From: Acidimicrobiia bacterium UBA4744
GTDB lineage: Bacteria > Actinomycetota > Acidimicrobiia > Spongiisociales > UBA4744
DNA length: 17,337 bases
Direction of reading: 5' to 3'
NCBI GenBank assembly: GCA_002403855.1
Contig: DHIO01000051.1
Location: forward strand, 77,367-94,703
Position numbers and translations under genes: made by a program. The notes under the pieces were generated by a model. The model searched no databases. It was not told where the DNA came from and saw only the letters and a list, made by a program, of their open reading frames with translations. Shown here in pieces: positions 12,544 to 17,337 of the stretch (positions within the stretch are counted from its first letter, which is position 1; every line of letters starts with the position of its first letter).

Positions 12544-15459
12544 TCACTCGGTCGCGTTGAGCGCCGCCCACACCCGCTCCGGAGTGAACGGGAGGTTGTT
12601 GATCCGGGCCCCGGTCGCATTGGCGATGGCATTCCGAACGGCGGGCGCCACTCCGTCTTTGGGGATTTCGGCGATGGCCTTGGCCCCGAACGGTCCGCTC
12701 TTCTCCATCGTCTGGACGAGGTAAGCCTCGATTCGAGGAACCTCGTCGGACCGATAGATCTTGTACGGCCCGAGTCGGGCGTTGACCATCCGGCCGCCGT
12801 CGTCGTACACCATCTCCTCGCAATGCCCGTACCCGAGGGCCTGAATCATCCCTCCTTCGACCTGCCCGGCGGAGGTCACCGGGTTGATGGGCACGCCGCA
12901 GTCGACGGCCATCACCAGCGACAAAACGGTCACCTGACCGGTGCCGATGTCTACTTCGACCTCAGCGAACTGGGCCGCGTAGGGCGGCGGAGAGTCCGGG
13001 GCGACGTAGGAGGCGGTGGCCATGATCTGATGCTGTTGATCCTGATGCAAGGAGTGCAGCGCCACCTCGGCGAGACTCACCGATCGGCCGTCCGGCGCCC
13101 ACGCCCGCCGGTCGCGCAGTGAGATATCTCCCGGCGAACCCATGTCCAGCATCAGGGCGGCTCGTTCGGAGATCTGGCGTGCGACCTCTTCGGCCGCCTT
13201 CTTGACCGCCATACCCGAAACGTAGGTAGTGCTCGAGGCGTAAGCACCCACATCGAAAGGTGTCATATCGGTGTCGGCGGCGTAGACCACGATGTCCTCG
13301 ACCGGAGTACCAAGCACCTCGGCGGCGATCTGCGCCAGGATCGTGTCGGCGCCCGTGCCGAGGTCGGTTGCCCCGAACAGCAGGTTGAATGAACCGTCGT
13401 CGTTGATCTTGATGCTCGCCCCCCCCATGTCGAGTCCGGAGATGGCGCTGCCGTGCATGCACATGGCAAAACCGATTCCCCGGCGAATGTGAGGCCGATC
13501 GGACGGGAAGCGCCATTCCGGATCTGTACGGCGATGCCAGCCGATTGCGCGCTGCCCTTGGGCGACGCATTCCTCCATACCGCTCGATGTCACGACCGGG
13601 ATGAACTTCATCTCGGCAGCACCTTCGCCCAGTTCGGCGGCTACGTCGAGCGGGTCGCCCACCTTGGTCCAGTTCATCCGCTTGAACTCGAGGACATCCA
13701 TGCCTAGGCCGGCGGCGACGTCCTCCATGTGCGCCTCCAGCGCAAAGAGGGCCTGGGGAGCTCCGTAACCGCGATAGGCACCTGGCACCGGAATGTTGGT
13801 GTAGACGACATGACAGTCGAAGCGCTTGTTGGGGCAGTTGTAGGAGCTGAGCCCCCGCAGTCCGCTCACCATCTGCACGGTGAGACCGTGGGTTCCGTAG
13901 GCCCCGGTGTTGCCGATGGTCGTCATCTGCTGGGCAACCAGCATTCCATCGTTGTTGACTCCCGTCTTCATGGTGATGGTTTGGGGATGCCGCGTTCGAC
14001 TGGAGACGAACTCCTCGTGCCGGGTGAGTTCGAGCCGGACGGGTCGTCCCGTCACGAGTGCGAGGTGGCCCACGATGTCCTCGATCAGCATCTCCTGCTT
14101 CACTCCGAAACCACCGCCGATACGCGGCTTGACGATCCTGATCTTCCGGACGGGCATCCCGACGAGAGGCGCCAGCATCCGGCGAACGTGAAACGGGACC
14201 TGGGTCGAGGTACGAACCACCAACCGCTCGTCACCGTCCAGCCAGGCAATCGCGATGTGCGGCTCGATGGGAACCTGCTGGACCTGATGCACCCGCAACG
14301 TCTGTTCGAACACGCGGTCGGCTTCGGCGAACCCGGTCTCGACATCACCCACGTCGGCTTCGATGTGATGCACGATGTTTCGGACGGCGTCGTACGCCCC
14401 CTCCATGTCCGGCTCGTCGTGGATCACCGGTGCACCGTCTTCCATCGCCTCGTTTTCGTCGAAGACGGCCGGGAGTACTTCGTATTCAACCTCGATGAGC
14501 CGTACCGCCGCTTCCGCCGTCTCGATGGTTTCGGCGGCGACGACCGCGACTCGATCACCGACATAGCGGACTTTGTTGTCGAAGCTCACCTGGTCGTGGG
14601 GAAGCGGGTTGGGATAGCTCTGACCGCCCGAGGCGTAGCGCACCCTGGGGACGTTTTCGTGGTGGAGAACGGCTCGGACTCCGGGCAGCGCCCGTGCCTT
14701 GGAATCATCGATCCGCACGATCCGGGCGTGGGCGTGCGGGCTCCACAACACCTTGGCGTGGAGCATGCCTCGCATCTCCATATCGTCGACGAATGCCGGA
14801 TTGCCCTTGACCAGCTTCAAGGCATCAACCTTTACCTCAGGTTTACCCACCACGTGGGTGTCGGGGACCTCCGGGCTCGGCACCACTCGGAGGGCAGCAG
14901 GAGGTAGATCGAGGGGCGGTTCGTCCGAGTCGAGATCTGCAGTTCCATCGAAGTCCGCCAGAGGCCGAACCAGCGTCGACTCCAGAGGATCGACCTTCTC
15001 CCCCCGCAGAACGGCAGCCGCCCGAAGAATCGCTTCCACCGGGCGCAAGTACCCGGTTTCCCGGTCCAGAACACCCGTCAGCGCCTCACGGACCTCTCCT
15101 TCGGTGGGGTCCGGGTTTTCGTCCAGGAGCGCTTTGGCGGCCAGGACCATGGCCGGAGTCGAGTACCCGGATTGAATGGCCCCCACCGTTACAAACGCCT
15201 CCTGGATTGGATGGAGCCCGCGTCCGGGGGAAAGCCCCTCTACGGTCTCGACGACGTGTCCGTCGGCCTGAACCCCCAACATGATCTCGGACGCCACCAG
15301 GCGCCCGTCCAGAAGGATGGCGTCGGCACCGGTCTCTCCGGTCTCCGCGCCGAAGCGGACACTGAAGTACCCCTCCCGTCGCAGTATCTGGCGCAAGGAT
15401 TCGTCCGGCCGGCACTCAAGCTCACGAGGGTCGCCGTTGATAGTCAGGTTGATCTTCAT
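12544..15459 (-). CDS. xdh: Fused xanthine dehydrogenase-type molybdopterin subunit with cysteine-less Fe-S-like N-terminal domain
   Basis: A 971-aa molybdenum hydroxylase catalytic subunit, likely purine-oxidising. Residues 1-150 have the framework of the double [2Fe-2S] domain, including GETGAD (41-46), LLDGRLVAS, VGAIQSGYSTPAMVLAAKALLDE and LDRETGY (131-137), but all eight ligand cysteines are replaced. A Pro/Asp-rich linker (about 151-200) leads to the molybdenum part: SPHAHARIVRID, VRYVGDRVAVVAAE, EPHIAIAW (399-406), GGGFG (448-452), GAYRGYGAPQ (560-569) and GAKAIAEIP with E931 as likely catalytic base. This fused layout is that of E. coli XdhD and of the selenium-dependent xanthine dehydrogenase families (TIGR03311/TIGR03313), in line with the downstream yqeB and yqeC. 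The ATG overlaps the FAD-subunit stop by ATGA. No in-frame TGA/selenocysteine is present. The substrate is inferred; nicotinate or another heterocycle is possible. Confidence 0.92.
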   Translation of the reverse strand: MKINLTINGDPRELECRPDESLRQILRREGYFSVRFGAETGETGADAILLDGRLVASEIMLGVQADGHVVETVEGLSPGRGLHPIQEAFVTVGAIQSGYSTPAMVLAAKALLDENPDPTEGEVREALTGVLDRETGYLRPVEAILRAAAVLRGEKVDPLESTLVRPLADFDGTADLDSDEPPLDLPPAALRVVPSPEVPDTHVVGKPEVKVDALKLVKGNPAFVDDMEMRGMLHAKVLWSPHAHARIVRIDDSKARALPGVRAVLHHENVPRVRYASGGQSYPNPLPHDQVSFDNKVRYVGDRVAVVAAETIETAEAAVRLIEVEYEVLPAVFDENEAMEDGAPVIHDEPDMEGAYDAVRNIVHHIEADVGDVETGFAEADRVFEQTLRVHQVQQVPIEPHIAIAWLDGDERLVVRTSTQVPFHVRRMLAPLVGMPVRKIRIVKPRIGGGFGVKQEMLIEDIVGHLALVTGRPVRLELTRHEEFVSSRTRHPQTITMKTGVNNDGMLVAQQMTTIGNTGAYGTHGLTVQMVSGLRGLSSYNCPNKRFDCHVVYTNIPVPGAYRGYGAPQALFALEAHMEDVAAGLGMDVLEFKRMNWTKVGDPLDVAAELGEGAAEMKFIPVVTSSGMEECVAQGQRAIGWHRRTDPEWRFPSDRPHIRRGIGFAMCMHGSAISGLDMGGASIKINDDGSFNLLFGATDLGTGADTILAQIAAEVLGTPVEDIVVYAADTDMTPFDVGAYASSTTYVSGMAVKKAAEEVARQISERAALMLDMGSPGDISLRDRRAWAPDGRSVSLAEVALHSLHQDQQHQIMATASYVAPDSPPPYAAQFAEVEVDIGTGQVTVLSLVMAVDCGVPINPVTSAGQVEGGMIQALGYGHCEEMVYDDGGRMVNARLGPYKIYRSDEVPRIEAYLVQTMEKSGPFGAKAIAEIPKDGVAPAVRNAIANATGARINNLPFTPERVWAALNATE

Positions 15460-16205
15460 GGCCTTACCCCCAGCTGCTCTATCACCCGGGCGCTGAGCGT
15501 CCCGGCGAGGTGGCGGCGGTACTCGCGGCTGCCCCGAAAATCACCCGGGGGATCGAGCCCACGGGTGTCGGACACGGGCACCAGAATCGGAGTGGAAGCC
15601 ACCCCGGTCAGGGCCAGATCGATCCTGCCGTCCGGGGCGCGCCGGGCCACGGCGGTGACGATCGAGCTGTCGGACGGTGTCCGACCCGTGCGTTCGGCGA
15701 CGCCCAACCCGTCCGTCTCGATCCGCAGAGTGGTGATGATGGAGCCATCCAGCATCGAGTGATCGTCGAGCAAATCAACAAGCCCCACCGTTTCCGTCAC
15801 ACCTCCGGGACGGGACAGGATGACCCGCCCCTGATAGACGAGGCAGCCTGCCACGAATTCACTCTCCGGGTGCGCGGCCGCAATAGCCCCTCCGACGGTG
15901 GCCATGTTGCGAACGGTGTTGGGCCCCTCACGGCGCGCCAACTCCTGCAGAATCTGGGGAATCGCCGTATCTCGAGCCACTTGGGCAAGCCGCACCATCG
16001 CTCCGATCTCGACGAAGGTTTCGTCCGTCCGGATTTCACCCAGTCCTATCCCCTGCAGATCGATGATCTCAACCGGTTGTGGAAACTCGACGGTGTTGAT
16101 CCATGTGCCGCCGGCCAGAACCACCGAACGGAGGTTTCCGCGATTGAGGAGTGCAAGGGCTTCTTCGACGCTCTCGGGACGGTGATATCCCACGATTGTT
16201 TCCAT
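15456..16205 (-). CDS. FAD-binding subunit of molybdenum hydroxylase
   Basis: A 249-aa CoxM/XdhB/YgfM-type flavin subunit, expected to take electrons from the molybdenum subunit and pass them to NAD+ or another acceptor. Seen are the PCMH-type FAD loop VLAGGTWIN (29-37), then TVRNMATVGGAIAAAHPESEF (97-117), which holds the pyrophosphate-binding glycine motif. After it comes a short region corresponding to the CO-dehydrogenase flavoprotein C-terminal domain. At 249 aa it is somewhat shorter than the usual 270-300. I do not see a separate Fe-S cysteine cluster. The ATG start (16203-16205) has only a weak GGGG upstream, and the gene overlaps the catalytic subunit by four bases (ATGA, 15456-15459), so the two are almost certainly made together. 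Confidence 0.9.
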   Translation of the reverse strand: METIVGYHRPESVEEALALLNRGNLRSVVLAGGTWINTVEFPQPVEIIDLQGIGLGEIRTDETFVEIGAMVRLAQVARDTAIPQILQELARREGPNTVRNMATVGGAIAAAHPESEFVAGCLVYQGRVILSRPGGVTETVGLVDLLDDHSMLDGSIITTLRIETDGLGVAERTGRTPSDSSIVTAVARRAPDGRIDLALTGVASTPILVPVSDTRGLDPPGDFRGSREYRRHLAGTLSARVIEQLGVRP

Positions 16206-16257
16206 GAACGACCCCGATGTTCGACTTCGGCGGGCGAAAAGGCCACCGCCAACCCTC

Positions 16258-16284
16258 AGGTTAGTCCTGGAAGGCCCTACTCAA
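16258..16284 (-). promoter_or_regulatory. Candidate promoter of the molybdenum hydroxylase operon
   Basis: Read on the minus strand: TTGAGT (complement of 16279-16284, overlapping the upstream gene's stop), 15 bases, then TAACCT (complement of 16258-16263). The spacing is shorter than the ideal 17, but the -10 repeats the hexamer seen before two other genes here. The predicted transcript would have a leader of about 45-50 bases. The 75-bp gap also contains a GGCGG...CCGCC inverted repeat (five-base arms, 12-base loop) without a T-run, so I do not call it a terminator. Confidence 0.3.
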
Positions 16285-17337
16285 TCAGAGGGCGAGCGAC
16301 GCAGCTCCTCCACGGAACTGACCTTGAGATCCCAGAGCGACTCGGTCAGCGACACGTGGTAGATGTGCGGGTTGATCAGGCGTCGAACCCCCGGATCGAG
16401 ACGATCGAGATCCGTCCGGCGTTTCTCCCGAATCTCGTCCAGTTCGGGCAATCTGTAGACCAGCTCACCCTCGCGTAGCACTTCGACCGCAAGGGTTTCG
16501 ATCTCGGAGATTCTGGTGCGGTCGAGGGTCCTGCGCGATGCATGCTCGGTTGGGTGGTGGAGGAGCACACGATCGGCCGCCAGCGGGTCCTCGCCCTCGA
16601 GCCCCAGGACGTCGGCGGTGGCAGTCCTTCGTTCATCGTAGAAACGCCACGTTTCCTTCTTGCCGGGATTAGGAATCTTGGCCGGCGCCTCCGAGACCTT
16701 CAGAACCGGCATCCAGCTGCCGGACTGGTAGAGAGCCACCAGCTTGTAAACGCCGTCGAGGGCCGAGTCGCCTTGAGAGGTGATCAGTCGCGTGCCCACT
16801 CCGTAGGTCAAGCGGCCGATCAACTCGACTGAATCAACTCCGTACCGCGGAGCTTCCTCTTCGATTTGGGAGATGATCTGCCAGATGGCCAGCTCATCGA
16901 GATTGGAGGAAAGGACGATCCCCGCCTCGGGAAACCCGGCCTCGTTCAGTCGCTTGGCGGCCTGGATGCTCAGATAGGCGAGATCGCCGGAATCAAGCCT
17001 GATCCCCAGCGGTTCATGCCCGTCGCGGCGCAGTTCTTCAAAGACGGTGATGGCATTGGGAATCCCACTCTCCAGAGTATCGACCGTGTCCACCAGCAAC
17101 AGGCAGTCATCCGGATACAGGGCCGCATAAGCACGAAACGCCGACAATTCACCGCCACCCCGTGCCATAAAAACCTGGACGAGGCTGTGGGCGTGTGTAC
17201 CTTTGGGTGGTACTCCTAGTGCTCTGGATACCGCGACATTCGATGTGAAGTCGGCGCCGCCGATCAGCGCCGCCCGGGCTCCCGCGTTTGCCCCGCGATC
17301 AGGTGCCCGGCGCAATCCGAATTCGAGTACGGGCCCA
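16281..17337 (-). CDS. pncB: Nicotinate phosphoribosyltransferase, 5' end cut by window edge
   Basis: Converts nicotinate and PRPP to nicotinate mononucleotide in NAD salvage, using ATP. About 351 codons of the usual 430-480 are present; the N-terminal roughly 100 residues lie beyond the right edge. The frame is open to the edge, and its first visible codons read PVLEFGLRRA, the conserved family stretch. Further motifs are ALIGGADFTSNVAVSRALGVPPKGTHAHS, RLDSGDLAYLS, VLSSNLDE and YGVGTRLITS; they line the phosphoribosyl and nicotinate sites. The C-terminal part (LREGELVYRLPELDEIREKR) is also typical. It ends 75 bp before the FAD-subunit gene on the same strand. Whether it is linked to the hydroxylase operon functionally or only by position is open. 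Confidence 0.95.
   Translation of the reverse strand, partial: GPVLEFGLRRAPDRGANAGARAALIGGADFTSNVAVSRALGVPPKGTHAHSLVQVFMARGGGELSAFRAYAALYPDDCLLLVDTVDTLESGIPNAITVFEELRRDGHEPLGIRLDSGDLAYLSIQAAKRLNEAGFPEAGIVLSSNLDELAIWQIISQIEEEAPRYGVDSVELIGRLTYGVGTRLITSQGDSALDGVYKLVALYQSGSWMPVLKVSEAPAKIPNPGKKETWRFYDERRTATADVLGLEGEDPLAADRVLLHHPTEHASRRTLDRTRISEIETLAVEVLREGELVYRLPELDEIREKRRTDLDRLDPGVRRLINPHIYHVSLTESLWDLKVSSVEELRRSPSD

Noticed and set aside
12537..12632. Longer start for xdhC
   Set aside because: The extra residues come from the end of the catalytic-subunit gene in another frame. ATG 12536 has GAGG five bases upstream.
13729..14907. Long open frame (about 390 codons) on the plus strand opposite the molybdenum subunit gene, with similar ones at 9410-10549, 11619-12560, 15510-16478, 5335-6486 and 339-1004
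   Set aside because: These are antisense frames of well-identified genes in GC-rich DNA. Their products have no recognisable motifs and are rich in His, Arg, Gly and Pro, as expected of shadow frames.
12544..15459. Possible selenocysteine in the selenium-linked hydroxylase
   Set aside because: No in-frame TGA interrupts the gene, and enzymes of the YqeB/YqeC type carry selenium as a labile cofactor atom rather than as selenocysteine.

Overview
This is a GC-rich bacterial window (17,337 bp) of densely packed genes, with frequent GTG/TTG starts and 4-bp gene overlaps. The best lineage marker is a mycothiol synthase gene (mshD), a pathway essentially restricted to Actinomycetota. Several start codons lie 6-8 bases behind an actinobacterial-style TAnnnT -10 box with no Shine-Dalgarno sequence, which fits the leaderless transcripts common in that phylum. 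An uncultivated deep actinobacterial lineage such as Acidimicrobiia is plausible, but the sequence cannot settle the class. I see no insertion sequences, CRISPR arrays, rRNA, tRNA or phage genes.

Left part (1-5269): the 5' portion of thrS (threonyl-tRNA synthetase, minus strand, cut by the left edge); a divergent phosphotransferase-fold protein with a degraded catalytic loop; a 74-aa membrane-anchored zinc-ribbon protein; mshD (minus); a divergent patatin-like lipid hydrolase; and a roughly 350-bp stretch that holds at most one small arginine-rich ORF (50 aa).

Middle (5266-9101): a class V PLP enzyme that resembles cysteine desulfurases but lacks their active-site cysteine, an adenine deaminase-type hydrolase upstream of it on the same strand, and a divergently transcribed 8-oxoguanine deaminase-type amidohydrolase.

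Right part (9179-16205, minus strand): a six-gene array with tiny gaps or GTGA/ATGA overlaps, in transcription order: FAD subunit of a molybdenum hydroxylase, fused Fe-S-like/molybdopterin catalytic subunit, xdhC, yqeB, yqeC and a zinc alcohol dehydrogenase. XdhC, YqeB and YqeC are accessory proteins; YqeB and YqeC mark selenium-dependent molybdenum hydroxylases. The C-terminal part of a nicotinate phosphoribosyltransferase gene lies just upstream and is cut by the right edge.

Reading the genes together, the locus looks like purine degradation: adenine to hypoxanthine (deaminase), hypoxanthine to xanthine to urate (hydroxylase), and 8-oxoguanine to urate (second deaminase). The most striking observation is that the N-terminal domain of the catalytic subunit keeps the framework of the double [2Fe-2S] domain of xanthine dehydrogenases, but all eight cluster-ligand cysteines are replaced (A38, T43, D46, E58, S97, S100, D132, E134). 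The usual electron path from molybdenum to FAD therefore cannot exist in this polypeptide.
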